DNA of 64,000 nt from Aquihabitans sp. G128 (GCF_019048865.1 NZ_CP077604.1:2852001-2916000), one strand, 5' to 3'; counted from the first letter of the stretch, positions 1 to 8,628 are shown. The notes: a model not told the origin generated them from the letters alone. Program-made: numbers and translations.

Positions 1-1
1 C

Positions 2-40
2 ACCGCCGAGGTCATGGACCTCGCCCCCGCCCACGCCTGA
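2..40 (+). CDS. 3' end of an unidentified CDS (partial)
   Basis: An open frame from the window edge ends at TGA 38-40 with the residues TAEVMDLAPAHA. Codon use (GCC, GTC, GAC, CTC) is typical of the neighbouring genes, so this is probably the carboxyl end of a real upstream gene. Only 12 codons are visible, so no family can be assigned. It lies 75 bp upstream of the amidase gene on the same strand. Confidence 0.4.
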   Translation, partial: TAEVMDLAPAHA

Positions 41-115
41 GGCACCTACCGCCGGTATCCGAGCGATCACTCCGAAAATGGCGACAAACGGAGCGAGAGC
101 CGCGATGATGCCCGG

Positions 116-1648
116 ATGACCGATGCACCCTGGCAAGGCGACGCCTGCTCCCTGGTCGGCGCGTTCCGCGCCGGCGACCGCTCCCCCGTCGAGGAGCTCG
201 ACGCCACCTACGCCGCCATCGAGGCCAGCGACCTCAACGCCTTCACCCACCTCGACCCCGAGCGGGCGCGGGCGGCCGCCGAGCACGCCGACCTCTCCCT
301 GCCCTTCGGTGGGGTGCCCACCGCGGTGAAGGAGCTCGAGGCCGTCGAGGGCTGGCCCCAGACCGGTGCCTCGCTCGTCTACAAGGACCGCATCGCCGAC
401 CACACCGACACCCACATCCAGTGGCTCTTCGAGCGCGGCGGCGTGGTCCCGGTGGGCATGACCGCCGCCAGCGAGTTCGGCGGCCTCAACGTGAGCGTCA
501 CCAAGCTCAACGGCGTCACCCACAACCCGTGGCGCCACGGCCGCACCGCCGGCGGCTCGTCCGGGGGCTCCGCCTCCGCGGTGGCCGGCGGCCTGGTCAG
601 CCTGGCCACGGGCGGCGACGGCGGAGGCTCCATCCGCATCCCCGCCGGCTACAACGGCCTGCTCGGCATGAAGGGCACCTTCGGCCGCATCACCCGTGGC
701 CCGCACGCCTACATGCGCCCCAACACCGTGGTCGAGGGCAACCTGTCCCGCTCCGTCCGGGACGCCGCCCGCTACTACGACGTGTGCGCCGGCGTCGACG
801 CCTTCGACCCGTCCACCCTGCCCTCCGACGGCGGCTGGGAGCGGGCGCTCGGCACCCAGGACCTGCAGGGCAAGCGGATCGCCATCGTGCCCGCCCTCGG
901 CGGCGTCACCCTGGAGCCCGGCGTCGAGGAGCGCATCCGCTCCGAGGCCGCCGCCCTCATCGCCGACACCGGCATGGTGCAGGTCGAGGTCGACGTGCAG
1001 CCGCCGAACCTGGCCGCCCAGTGGATGATGGGCAACCTGGCGACCCTGGTCGCCGAGCTCGGTGACCGCTGGCCGCGCTGCGCCGACGACCTCACCGACG
1101 AGGTCGCCATCGGCGTGTACCTGGCCCAGTCGCTCTACAACCTCCACACCGCGGCCGAGGCCGAGAAGCTGCGCATGCACGCCAACGAGGCCGTCGCCCG
1201 CGCCTTCGAGGAGGCCGACTTCATCGTCGCCGCCACCAACCCCGGCCCGGCCTTCGCCGCCGAGGCCGCCACCAGCAACGCCGACGACGACCTCATCGAC
1301 TGGGTCAAGTCCAGCCCCCTCGCCCGCTACGCCCTGCGGGGGCTGCTCTTCGGCACCCGCACCGCGGCCACCGTGGCGCCCCGGCTGCCGTCGGCGCTGC
1401 TGAGCTTCGCCAGCGGCAAGTTCCCCGAGATGGTGAACATGGGCGCGCTGACCATCATCTCCAACATCTACGGCAACCCCGCCGTGTCCATCCCGGCCGG
1501 CACCATCGACGGGCTGCCCGTGGGCATGCAGGTCCTGGGCCGCCACCACGAGGACGCGCTGCTCTTCGACGTCGCCCTCGCCGTCGAGCGCGAGCGGCCT
1601 TGGCCGATGGTCGCCCCGCGGCTCGCGGTGGCGCCGTCGGCCGCCTGA
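116..1648 (+). CDS. Amidase-signature family amidohydrolase
   Basis: A 510-residue amidase of the amidase-signature family, which hydrolyses carboxamide bonds using a Ser-cisSer-Lys triad. The catalytic lysine is in VPTAVKELE (about residue 72). The cis-serine lies in the glycine-rich stretch GRTAGGSSGGSA (about 148-149), and the nucleophile serine is in GGDGGGSIRIPA (about 172). Length and motif spacing match full-length members. It starts at ATG 116, with purine-rich sequence upstream but no strong Shine-Dalgarno. There is no signal peptide, so it should be cytosolic. The substrate cannot be told from sequence; acylamides, nitrile-derived amides and aryl amides are all used in this family. 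It is not GatA in context, because no gatB or gatC is nearby. Confidence 0.9.
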   Translation: MTDAPWQGDACSLVGAFRAGDRSPVEELDATYAAIEASDLNAFTHLDPERARAAAEHADLSLPFGGVPTAVKELEAVEGWPQTGASLVYKDRIADHTDTHIQWLFERGGVVPVGMTAASEFGGLNVSVTKLNGVTHNPWRHGRTAGGSSGGSASAVAGGLVSLATGGDGGGSIRIPAGYNGLLGMKGTFGRITRGPHAYMRPNTVVEGNLSRSVRDAARYYDVCAGVDAFDPSTLPSDGGWERALGTQDLQGKRIAIVPALGGVTLEPGVEERIRSEAAALIADTGMVQVEVDVQPPNLAAQWMMGNLATLVAELGDRWPRCADDLTDEVAIGVYLAQSLYNLHTAAEAEKLRMHANEAVARAFEEADFIVAATNPGPAFAAEAATSNADDDLIDWVKSSPLARYALRGLLFGTRTAATVAPRLPSALLSFASGKFPEMVNMGALTIISNIYGNPAVSIPAGTIDGLPVGMQVLGRHHEDALLFDVALAVERERPWPMVAPRLAVAPSAA

Positions 1649-1915
1649 AGCCCCCCGGAACCGGATCTTCCAAACTTTTCCGACGGGCCCGGAGCGAGCA
1701 CGCTCCGTGGGCCGGCCCCGCCCACCTGGGCCGATGCGTGCTCGATGCGCCACCGTGCGTGATGGCGGCGCCAGGGCGGGCTCGCAGCGCAGTTGCCGGG
1801 AACCCTTGTCCGGTAGCGTTTTCGGCCGATGGCAGGTGCAGCACGGTCGCATCGTCGAATCCCACACAACGTGGCGGGTAGACCACGATGCGCACCCGAC
1901 ATGGGGAGAGGATCC

Positions 1916-2404
1916 ATGCACACCACCGAACGGGCCGCCACCGGCTCGAGCTCCGCCCCGACGGCCGCCGAGCCGAGGCGACGACACCCGGCGCGCCACG
2001 CCGTGGCGCTGTTCGCCGTCCTGGCGCTGCTGCTGAGCGGCTGCCTCAGCGAGGAGCAGCAGTCGGCGCACGACGCCATGAACAAGGACCGCAGGGCCGC
2101 CGGCGCAGCGACGCTGTCGGTCCAGAACGACGCCCAGGCCAAGGCCCAGAAGTGGGCCGAGAAGCTGGCTCGGGAGAACACGCTCTACCACTCGAAACTC
2201 AGCGACGGCATCGGCGTCCGCTGGTGCAACCTGGGCGAGAACGTGGGCTACGGCAGCTCCATCCCCGCCACCGAGGCCGCCTTCATGCGCTCCACCGTGC
2301 ACAAGGGCAACATCCTGAACCGGGTGTGGAACGGCGTCGGCGTGGGCGTGGCCCACAACGGCAACCGCACCTTCATCGTGCAGGTGTTCATCAAGACCTG
2401 CTGA
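1916..2404 (+). CDS. CAP/SCP-domain lipoprotein
   Basis: A 162-residue exported lipoprotein. The start is taken at ATG 1916, preceded by GGGGAGAGG, rather than an in-frame ATG 87 nt upstream. An Arg-rich n-region and hydrophobic stretch end in the lipobox LLSGC near residue 41. The rest is a CAP (cysteine-rich secretory/antigen 5/PR-1) domain, with the conserved GENVGYG and a later HKGNILN segment. This is the pattern seen in bacterial YkwD-type proteins. It is predicted to sit on the outer face of the membrane. Biochemical roles of bacterial CAP proteins are largely unknown. It stands alone between the amidase and the acyl-CoA operon. Confidence 0.85.
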   Translation: MHTTERAATGSSSAPTAAEPRRRHPARHAVALFAVLALLLSGCLSEEQQSAHDAMNKDRRAAGAATLSVQNDAQAKAQKWAEKLARENTLYHSKLSDGIGVRWCNLGENVGYGSSIPATEAAFMRSTVHKGNILNRVWNGVGVGVAHNGNRTFIVQVFIKTC

Positions 2405-2565
2405 CCCGCGGCGAACCTCGGCACCGGCGCGCCGCCACCTCCGGGTGGCGGCTCGTCCGCGCCACGGCGGGCGTGCAGACGTCCACGGTGGCGGGCAGGC
2501 GGAGGTGGCAGGATCAGCCAGCGCGGCCCGAGCTCCCAGTCGGCGCCGCAGAGGAGCGCTGCTGC

Positions 2566-3345
2566 ATGGCCGACAAGGTCCGCCTGGAGGTCGACGGCCC
2601 GGTGGCTGTCATCACCAACGACAACCCCGACAAGCACAACGCGTTCGACGACGACATGGACCTGCGCCTCTTCGAGATCCTCGGCGAGCTGCGCGAGCGC
2701 CCCGACGTGCGGGCCGTGGTGTGGCGGGCCGAGGGCAAGAGCTTCTCGTCGGGCCGCGACGTCGCGGCCATCGGCGGCGGCCAGGTCACCATGACCCACC
2801 ACGAGCTCATGACCCGGGGCCACCGCGGCATCCAGCAGATCTTCGAGCTCGACGCCCCGATCATCGTGGCCAGCAAGGGGTGGTCCATCGGTGCCTCGTT
2901 CCAGCGGGCGCTGCTCTGCGACATCCGCATCGCCGCCGAGGGGTCCCGCTTCATGCTCCCGGAGGTCACCCACGGGGTCATCCCCGACACCGGCGGGGTC
3001 GGCCGCCTGTTCCAGATCTGCGGCCACGGGGTGGCCAGCGACCTCGTGCTCACCGGTCGGGCCATGGACGCCGCCGAGGCCCACGCCCACGGCGTTGTCT
3101 CCCGCGTGGTGCCCCTCGCAGACCTCGATGCCACCGCCTTCGAGATGGCCGCCAAGATCGCCGCCGCCCCGGCCGTCACCATCAAGACCGCCCGGCGGGT
3201 CATCAAGCACCTGGCCGAGCCCGAGCTCCGCTCGAGCATGGCCGAGGAGCTCATCGGCCAGACCTTCGTCAGCCGCTCCGACGACCTCGCCGAGCTGCGC
3301 GCCGCCCGGGCCGAAGGCCGTGAACCCCGCTACACCGGAAGCTGA
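2566..3345 (+). CDS. Enoyl-CoA hydratase/isomerase (crotonase) family protein
   Basis: A 259-residue crotonase-fold protein acting on acyl-CoA thioesters. The start is ATG 2566, with GAGGAG at 2551-2556. N-terminal strand motifs, FSSGRDV, and the second half LPEVTHGVIPDTGG support the family. The Glu in PEVTHG aligns with one catalytic glutamate of hydratases. The second is replaced by Asp in ASDLVLTG. The usual oxyanion-hole sequence with GGG is here KGWSIGASF, so the exact reaction (hydratase, isomerase or hydrolase) is open. It is followed after 10 nt by an SDR resembling 2,4-dienoyl-CoA reductase, suggesting joint action on unsaturated acyl-CoA. Confidence 0.85.
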   Translation: MADKVRLEVDGPVAVITNDNPDKHNAFDDDMDLRLFEILGELRERPDVRAVVWRAEGKSFSSGRDVAAIGGGQVTMTHHELMTRGHRGIQQIFELDAPIIVASKGWSIGASFQRALLCDIRIAAEGSRFMLPEVTHGVIPDTGGVGRLFQICGHGVASDLVLTGRAMDAAEAHAHGVVSRVVPLADLDATAFEMAAKIAAAPAVTIKTARRVIKHLAEPELRSSMAEELIGQTFVSRSDDLAELRAARAEGREPRYTGS

Positions 3346-3355
3346 GCCCGCCACC

Positions 3356-4255
3356 GTGACCGACACCATCGGCCTGCCCCAACCTCCTGCCCTCGGCGCC
3401 TCCGCCCTGCCGGCCGGCACCTACGACGGCACCGTCGTCCTCGTGACCGGCGGCGGCACCGGGCTGGGCAAGGCCATCGCCTCCGAGTTCGCCCGCCTGG
3501 GCGCCGACCTGGTGGTGGCCAGCCGCAAGCCCGAGCACCTGGCCGCCGCCGAGGAGGCGCTGGGCGCGCTCGGCGGACGGGTCCTCACCGTGGGCTGCGA
3601 CATCCGCGACGCCGAACAGGTCGCCGCCGCCTTCGACGCCGCCACCGAGGCGTTCGGGCTGCCGTCGGTGCTGATCAACAACGCCGCCGCCAACTTCCCG
3701 TCGCCCGCCGAGGACCTCTCGCCCAACGCCTGGCGCACCGTGGTCGACATCACCCTCACCGGCACCTACCTCTGCGCCCGGGAGCTGGCCCGGCGCCACC
3801 TGGCCGCCGGCACCCCGGCGTCGATCGTCAACGTCGGCGCCTCCTACGCCTGGACCGGCGGGCCGGGCTTCGCCCACTCGGCGGCCGCCAAGGCCGGCGT
3901 CAAGAACCTGACCGAGACGCTCGCCGTCGAGTGGGGGCCCTACGGCATCCAGGTCAACGGCCTGGTGCCCGGGCTCGTGCCTCACGAGGACATGACCGCC
4001 GACATCCGCGAGAACCTCGATCGCAACGAGGGCAAGGCCCGGTCGCAGCCTGCGTACCGGATCGGCCACCCCCGGGAGCTGGGCTGGGCGGCCACGTTCC
4101 TCGCCTCGCCCTACGGCCGCTTCATCTCCGGCCACACGCTGGTCGTCGACGGCGCCAACTGGCAGCGCCGCCACCTCACCAACCCCGAGGTCACCCCCCG
4201 TGCGCGACCAGCTCGGCCGCGCCCCCTTCGAGCCCTGAGGCACCGGCGACCGTGA
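3356..4255 (+). CDS. SDR-family 2,4-dienoyl-CoA reductase-like enzyme
   Basis: A 299-residue NAD(P)-dependent short-chain dehydrogenase. The cofactor motif TGGGTGLG lies near residues 30-37 and LINNAAANF near 105. The usual YxxxK catalytic pair is not present: the segment reads GFAHSAAAKAGV, so the Tyr position is Ser. This substitution, followed by an AVEWG-type helix and NGLVPG, is characteristic of SDR 2,4-dienoyl-CoA reductases. These reduce conjugated dienoyl-CoA during oxidation of unsaturated fatty acids. GTG 3356 is the most likely start, 10 nt after the enoyl-CoA hydratase stop. The stop overlaps the next gene by 4 nt (GTGA), so translation is probably coupled. The exact substrate is inferred. 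Confidence 0.82.
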   Translation: MTDTIGLPQPPALGASALPAGTYDGTVVLVTGGGTGLGKAIASEFARLGADLVVASRKPEHLAAAEEALGALGGRVLTVGCDIRDAEQVAAAFDAATEAFGLPSVLINNAAANFPSPAEDLSPNAWRTVVDITLTGTYLCARELARRHLAAGTPASIVNVGASYAWTGGPGFAHSAAAKAGVKNLTETLAVEWGPYGIQVNGLVPGLVPHEDMTADIRENLDRNEGKARSQPAYRIGHPRELGWAATFLASPYGRFISGHTLVVDGANWQRRHLTNPEVTPRARPARPRPLRALRHRRP

Positions 4256-4860
4256 CCGGGCAGGCGTTCGCCGAGCTGCTGGCGGAGCCGGGCGTGGTCG
4301 AGGTCGGCGCGCTGCGGTCGACGTTCGGGTTCCTGGCCTTCCACGGCGGCGGGCTGGAGGAGGTCACCGACGTGGTGGCGTCCCGGGCGGCCGAGGCGTC
4401 GGGCGCGTCGTACTACGGCGTCCTGCACCCGCCGGGGTGGAAGCGGCACCTGCCGTCGATCCAGGTCGACCCCGCCGGGTCGCCGGCGCTCGCCGCGTTC
4501 CTCGCCCACGTCGACGTCGCCATCGCCGTGCACGGCTACGGCCGCAACGGGTGGTGGACGCGGCTCCTGGCCGGCGGCACCAACCGGGCGCTGGCCGAGC
4601 ACGTGGCCGCCTGCCTCGCCCCCGTGCTGCCCGACTACGAGGTGGTGACCGACCTCGACGTGATCCCGAAGGAGCTGCGCGGCGTGCACGCCCGCAACCC
4701 GGTGAACCGTCCTCGGCTCGGCGGGGTGCAGCTCGAGCTGCCGCCGCGGGTGCGGGGCCGGGCCCCCTCGTCGCCGCCGCCCGGGCCCGACGGCCTCTCG
4801 CCACCCACCGCCGCGCTCATCGCCGGCTTGGCCGACGCCGCCCGCACCTGGTCCCCCTGA
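4252..4860 (+). CDS. Poly-gamma-glutamate hydrolase family protein
   Basis: A 202-residue protein resembling the poly-gamma-glutamate hydrolase family (phage PghP-type, Zn-dependent; formerly a DUF). The early FHGGGLEEVTD motif, the central HGYGRNG and the late NPVNRPRLGGVQLELP segment are the recognisable marks. His residues in the first two would hold the metal. It begins at GTG 4252, overlapping the SDR stop by 4 nt, and ends within a strong hairpin. Relatives occur in phages and in bacterial chromosomes, where the substrate is usually unknown. Its coupling to two acyl-CoA genes is odd and gives no clear functional hint. No signal peptide is visible. Confidence 0.75.
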   Translation: MTGQAFAELLAEPGVVEVGALRSTFGFLAFHGGGLEEVTDVVASRAAEASGASYYGVLHPPGWKRHLPSIQVDPAGSPALAAFLAHVDVAIAVHGYGRNGWWTRLLAGGTNRALAEHVAACLAPVLPDYEVVTDLDVIPKELRGVHARNPVNRPRLGGVQLELPPRVRGRAPSSPPPGPDGLSPPTAALIAGLADAARTWSP

Positions 4861-4885
4861 CGCCGCACGCGCCGGGGGGACCAGG
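4847..4885. terminator. Bidirectional hairpin terminator between convergent genes
   Basis: Arms CCTGGTCCCCC (4847-4857) and GGGGGACCAGG (4875-4885) pair perfectly over 11 bp with a 17-nt loop. The hairpin overlaps the stop of the plus-strand operon and sits just past the end of tauD on the minus strand. It could therefore serve both. There is no T-tract, as is usual in such GC-rich genomes. Confidence 0.7.
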
Positions 4886-4897
4886 GGGAGAGCTGGC

Positions 4898-5785
4898 TCA
4901 GCGCGGCTCGTCGCCGCGGAGGGTGACGCGCTGGATCACGCGGTGCTGGCCGCCGAAGTCGCCGGACACGGCGTGCTGGGTGGAGCGGTTGTCCCAGAAG
5001 CCGATGTCGCCGGCCGTCCAGTGGTGGCGGACGGTGTGCTCGGGCTTGACCGAATGGGCGTGCAGGTAGGCGAGCAGGGCATCGCTCTCGTTGAGCGTGA
5101 GCTCCTTGATGCGGGACGTGAAGCCGGGGTTCACGAACAGCACCTCCTCGCCCGTCTCGGGGTGGGTGCGCACGACCGGGTGCTCGACCGGCTCGAGGGC
5201 GGTGAAGGTCTCGCCCTCCCACGTGCCCTCGCCCACCAGGTCGAGGATGCCCTGGAACTGGCGCTTGCCGTCGTGCACCGCGGTGAGGGTGCGGAGGAAG
5301 TCCTGCAGGGCCGGGCTGAGGCTCTTGAACGCCGCGACCTGGTCGGAGAACAGGGTGTCGCCGCCGAACTCCGGGACCACGACGGCACGGAGGATCGAGC
5401 CGAGCGGCGGGCGCTTCACGAAGGTCACGTCGGTGTGCCACGACACGCCCCGCTCGTAGGAGGCGACGTCGCCGTAGGTGGCGTAGAGCTCGCCGGCGGC
5501 GGTGTAGTCGATCTCGAACACCTCGGGGTTGTCCTTCACGCCCGGGATGACGGGGTGGCCCTCGGTGGGCTCGCCGAACAGGCGGGCGAAGGCCAGGTGC
5601 TCGGCCGGGTCGAGGTGCTGGCCGCGGAAGAACACCACGCGGCGCTCCAGCCAGACCTGGCGGACGGCGGCCACGGTGGCCTCGTCGAGGTTGCGGACGT
5701 CGAGGCCGGCGATCTCGGCGCCGATGGTGCCGGACAGGTAGCGGACGTCGAGCTGGACGTCGGGTCGGGGTTCGGTGAGGGTCAA
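4898..5785 (-). CDS. tauD: TauD/TfdA-family Fe(II)/2-oxoglutarate dioxygenase
   Basis: A 295-residue alpha-ketoglutarate-dependent dioxygenase, probably releasing sulfite from taurine or another sulfonate. The metal-binding triad is visible as HTD (His117, Asp119) and the distal His in STQHAV (His271). The 2-oxoglutarate Arg follows in HRVIQRVTL. The start is placed at TTG 5785, because CGGAG lies 8 nt upstream and the reading frame before it is non-homologous. Family length is about 280-300. It is the last gene of the minus-strand ssuA-ssuC-ssuB-tauD operon, which lacks the flavin monooxygenase ssuD. Sulfonate desulfonation therefore probably relies on this enzyme alone. Confidence 0.9.
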   Translation of the reverse strand: MTLTEPRPDVQLDVRYLSGTIGAEIAGLDVRNLDEATVAAVRQVWLERRVVFFRGQHLDPAEHLAFARLFGEPTEGHPVIPGVKDNPEVFEIDYTAAGELYATYGDVASYERGVSWHTDVTFVKRPPLGSILRAVVVPEFGGDTLFSDQVAAFKSLSPALQDFLRTLTAVHDGKRQFQGILDLVGEGTWEGETFTALEPVEHPVVRTHPETGEEVLFVNPGFTSRIKELTLNESDALLAYLHAHSVKPEHTVRHHWTAGDIGFWDNRSTQHAVSGDFGGQHRVIQRVTLRGDEPR

Positions 5786-5829
5786 GGTTTGGCTCCGGGG
5801 TTCGGGTGGGTGGGGTGCAGGTCTGGGGA

Positions 5830-6615
5830 TCAGGTCAGGGTTCCGGCCGGTGTGGCGCCGGCCGGGCGGTTGCCCTCGGCGCCCTCGTCGACGCCGAGCT
5901 CGGCCAGCAGGCGCGAGCGCAGGGCGATGAAGCGGTCGTCGCCGCGCAGCCGGGGGCTGGGCACGTCGACCACCTCGTCGAGGGAGATGCGGCCGTCGGT
6001 GAGCACCAGCACGCGGTCGGCGAGCAGCACGGCCTCGTCGACGTCGTGGGTCACCAGCAGCACGGCCGGCGCGTGCCGGGCGTGGAGCTGCTGGACCAGG
6101 GCGTGCATGCGGATGCGGGTCAAGGCGTCGAGCGCGCCGAACGGCTCGTCGAGCAGCAGCAGGGCCGGCTCCCGGACGAGGGCGCGGGCGAGCGCCGCCC
6201 GCTGCGCCTCGCCGCCCGAGAGGGTCTTGGGCCAGTCCCGCTCGTGGCCGTCGAGGCCGACCTCGGCCAGGGCGGCGCGGCCCGCGGTGGCGGCCTCGCC
6301 CCGGGCGCCGCCCAGGCCGAGGACCACGTTGTCGAGCACGCTGGCCCACGGCAGCAGCCGCGGGTCCTGGAACACGACCGAGCGGGCCACCGGGACGTGG
6401 ATCTCGCCCTCGACCCCGTCGTCGAGGCCGGCGAGCGCCCGCAGGAAGGTGCTCTTGCCCGAGCCGCTCCGGCCCAGCAGGGCCACGAACTCGCCGGGTC
6501 GCAGGTCGACGTCGAGGCCGCGCAGGACGGTTCGGTCGCCGAAGGTGCGGGTGACCCCCCGGGCGGCGACGGCCAGGCCGTCGAGGTCGACGGTGGGCTC
6601 GATGACGGCGGTCAT
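5830..6615 (-). CDS. ssuB: Sulfonate/taurine ABC transporter ATP-binding protein
   Basis: A 261-residue ATPase subunit of a nitrate/sulfonate/taurine-type importer. Walker A is GRSGSGKST, the signature is LSGGEAQR, Walker B is ALLLLDEPFGALD and the H-loop is VTHD. The ATG at 6615 overlaps the permease stop by 4 nt (ATGA), indicating coupled translation. The carboxyl tail after the nucleotide domain is Pro/Arg-rich and variable. Together with SsuA and SsuC it would energise uptake of organosulfur compounds for TauD. Nitrate or bicarbonate importers have similar ATPases, but the tauD neighbour favours sulfonates. Confidence 0.92.
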   Translation of the reverse strand: MTAVIEPTVDLDGLAVAARGVTRTFGDRTVLRGLDVDLRPGEFVALLGRSGSGKSTFLRALAGLDDGVEGEIHVPVARSVVFQDPRLLPWASVLDNVVLGLGGARGEAATAGRAALAEVGLDGHERDWPKTLSGGEAQRAALARALVREPALLLLDEPFGALDALTRIRMHALVQQLHARHAPAVLLVTHDVDEAVLLADRVLVLTDGRISLDEVVDVPSPRLRGDDRFIALRSRLLAELGVDEGAEGNRPAGATPAGTLT

Positions 6616-7541
6616 CGGCCCGGCTGCCAGGTGAGGAGGCGGCGCTCGATGAAGCGGACGAGGCCGTCGGACAGCAGGCCCAGCACGGCGTAGGTGACCA
6701 GGCCGACCACGATGACGTCGGTCTGGAAGAACACCTGGGCCCTGGCCATCATGAAGCCGATGCCGCTGGTGGCGTTGATGGTCTCGGCGAAGACCAGCAG
6801 GAGCCAGGCGATGGCGGTGGCAAGGCGCAGCCCCACCAGGAAGCCCGGGAGCGCACCGGGCAGCACGACCCGCCGGATCAGCTGGCCCCGGCTCAGGCCG
6901 ACGACGTCGCTGAGCTCCCGGTACTTCGGGTCGATGCTCTTGATGGCCACGCTGGTGTTCACGTAGATCGGGAACGCCACGCCGATGACGATCATGGTGA
7001 CCTTCACCGTCTCGCCCACCCCGAGCCACACCACCAGGAGGGGCTGCAGGGCGATGATCGGGACGAAGCGCAGCATCTGCAGGTTGGCGTCCACGACGTC
7101 GTCGCCGATGCGGGACAGGCCGGCGAACAGGGCCAGCACCGTGCCGATCGGGATGCCGAGGCCCAGGCCCCAGCCCACCCGCTGCAGCGAGGCCCACAGC
7201 GACGACGGCAGGGTGCCGTCCTTCCACAGGTCGACGCCGGCGGTGAGCGCCGTCGACGGGCCGGCCAGGATGTCCGAGCGCAGCCAACCCACCTGGGCCG
7301 CCGTCTCCCACAGGGCGATGAACAGGACCACGCCCACCAGGCGCTCCACGCCACGGGGGATGCCCAGGCGCCGAGAGCTGCGGGCGGTGCGGCCGGTGGC
7401 CAGGCGGGTCAGGGCCACGGGCTCGTCGGCGGCGCTCACGGCGTGCGGTGACGTCGACGTGCCGGGCGTGCCGGTCGTGCCGGACGCCGCGGTCGTGCGT
7501 CGACGCCCCGTGCGACCCGTGGTGACGGCGAGGTCGGTCAC
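6612..7541 (-). CDS. ssuC: Sulfonate/taurine ABC transporter permease
   Basis: A 309-residue inner-membrane permease with about six hydrophobic helices and the BPD_transp_1 coupling segment ELSDVVGLSRGQLIRRVVLPGA (EAA-like loop near residue 215). The first about 60 residues are Ser/Thr/Gly-rich and not part of the usual permease, which is normally about 250-270 residues. GTG 7541 overlaps the SsuA stop by 4 nt. A downstream internal start could exist, but none has a better ribosome site. It pairs with SsuB and SsuA. Confidence 0.9.
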   Translation of the reverse strand: MTDLAVTTGRTGRRRTTAASGTTGTPGTSTSPHAVSAADEPVALTRLATGRTARSSRRLGIPRGVERLVGVVLFIALWETAAQVGWLRSDILAGPSTALTAGVDLWKDGTLPSSLWASLQRVGWGLGLGIPIGTVLALFAGLSRIGDDVVDANLQMLRFVPIIALQPLLVVWLGVGETVKVTMIVIGVAFPIYVNTSVAIKSIDPKYRELSDVVGLSRGQLIRRVVLPGALPGFLVGLRLATAIAWLLLVFAETINATSGIGFMMARAQVFFQTDVIVVGLVTYAVLGLLSDGLVRFIERRLLTWQPGR

Positions 7542-8599
7542 TTCCCCTGCTCCGCCAGGATCAGGTCGTTGAAGCGGTTGTCGAACTCGGCCGAGACGTC
7601 GATCTTGGCGGGGATCTGGCCGGCGTCGACGAACAGGTCGGCCAGCTTCTGCTGCTGCTTCAAGATGTCGCCCGGCAGGGCGAAGAACTTCGTGCTGCCG
7701 TTGCCCTGGGCCACCAGCTCCTTGGCCCGCTCCGGCGAGAGGCCGTACTGCTTGACGAAGATGCCCGAGGCGAGGTCGTCCGGGTGGTCCTTCAACCAGG
7801 CGAACGCCTTGACCAACCGGGAGGCGTAGTCGGCCAGGGCGGCGGTCTTGCCCTCGTCGGCCAGCGCATCCTTCGAGGCGATCAGGAACGAGCCCCGGTC
7901 GGTGATGTCACCGGGGACGGCGGCCACCTTGGCGTCCGGGTGCCCGGCCAGGAACAGGCTGATGAGCGGCTCGGTGCTGAGGCCGGCGTCGGCGGACCCG
8001 CCCTGGAGGGCGGCGCTGATCTGGGTGATCGGCACGTCGACGGTGGTGATGTCGCTGGGCTTCAGGCCGGCCTCGGACAGGCCGGTGAGCACGGCCGCCT
8101 CGGCCGAGGTGCCCCGCTGGTACGCCACCCGCTTGCCCTTGAGGTCCTTCCACCCCTTGATGCTGGGGTCGACGGTGACCAGGCCGCCGAGGCCGCGATC
8201 GGCGGCCCAGCCGGCCACCGCCACGATGTCCTGCTTGGCGGCCTGGGCGAAGATCAGCGGCGTGGAGGCCACGAAGCCGCTGTCGATGGCGCCGCCCTTG
8301 AAGGCCTGCAGCATCGGCGGGCCGCCCACGAACGAGGCGTACTCGACGTCGTAGGGCAGGTCCTGGTCCTGGCCCGACAGCTTCAGGATCGTCTTGAGGT
8401 AGTCGAGCTGGTCGCCGATGCGCAGCTTGGTGCCGGCCGGGATGGTCTCGGGCACGGTCACCGGCGCCGCGGTCGTGGTCGGGCCCTTGTCGTCGGCTCC
8501 GGCCCGCGTGGAGGCGTCGGAGCTGCAGGCGCCGAGCAGCCCGGTGAGGAGCGTGGCGGCGAGCAGGGCGCCGAGGAGGGAGGAGCGTCTGGGGTGCAA
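7538..8599 (-). CDS. ssuA: Sulfonate/taurine ABC transporter substrate-binding lipoprotein
   Basis: A 353-residue periplasmic-type binding protein anchored as a lipoprotein. A hydrophobic signal ends in LLGAC near residue 25, followed by a Thr/Pro-rich linker and an NMT1/SsuA-like two-lobed domain (motifs FVGGPPMLQAFKGGAIDSG and AYQRGTSAEAAVLTG). The start is TTG 8599, with AAAAGG about 8 nt upstream; no ATG or GTG is in frame nearby. It is first in the operon, so its AT-richer upstream region at 8600-8650 should hold the promoter. The ligand is probably taurine or an alkanesulfonate. Confidence 0.9.
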   Translation of the reverse strand: MHPRRSSLLGALLAATLLTGLLGACSSDASTRAGADDKGPTTTAAPVTVPETIPAGTKLRIGDQLDYLKTILKLSGQDQDLPYDVEYASFVGGPPMLQAFKGGAIDSGFVASTPLIFAQAAKQDIVAVAGWAADRGLGGLVTVDPSIKGWKDLKGKRVAYQRGTSAEAAVLTGLSEAGLKPSDITTVDVPITQISAALQGGSADAGLSTEPLISLFLAGHPDAKVAAVPGDITDRGSFLIASKDALADEGKTAALADYASRLVKAFAWLKDHPDDLASGIFVKQYGLSPERAKELVAQGNGSTKFFALPGDILKQQQKLADLFVDAGQIPAKIDVSAEFDNRFNDLILAEQGK

Positions 8600-8628
8600 G
8601 GTCTACCTTTTCCATAAAGCCGATCTGT

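Noticed and set aside
116..1648. GatA (Glu-tRNA amidotransferase A)
   Set aside because: The amidase fold is shared, but no gatB or gatC is adjacent and the C-terminal region differs. A general amidase is the safer call.
1780..1915. A riboswitch (for example c-di-AMP type) upstream of the CAP-domain lipoprotein
   Set aside because: Such riboswitches often precede cell-wall genes, but I could not find the conserved core in this 260-bp gap.
4252..4860. Prophage remnant suggested by the PghP-family gene
   Set aside because: No other phage gene, integrase or att-like repeat is nearby, and base composition and coupling match the host operon.
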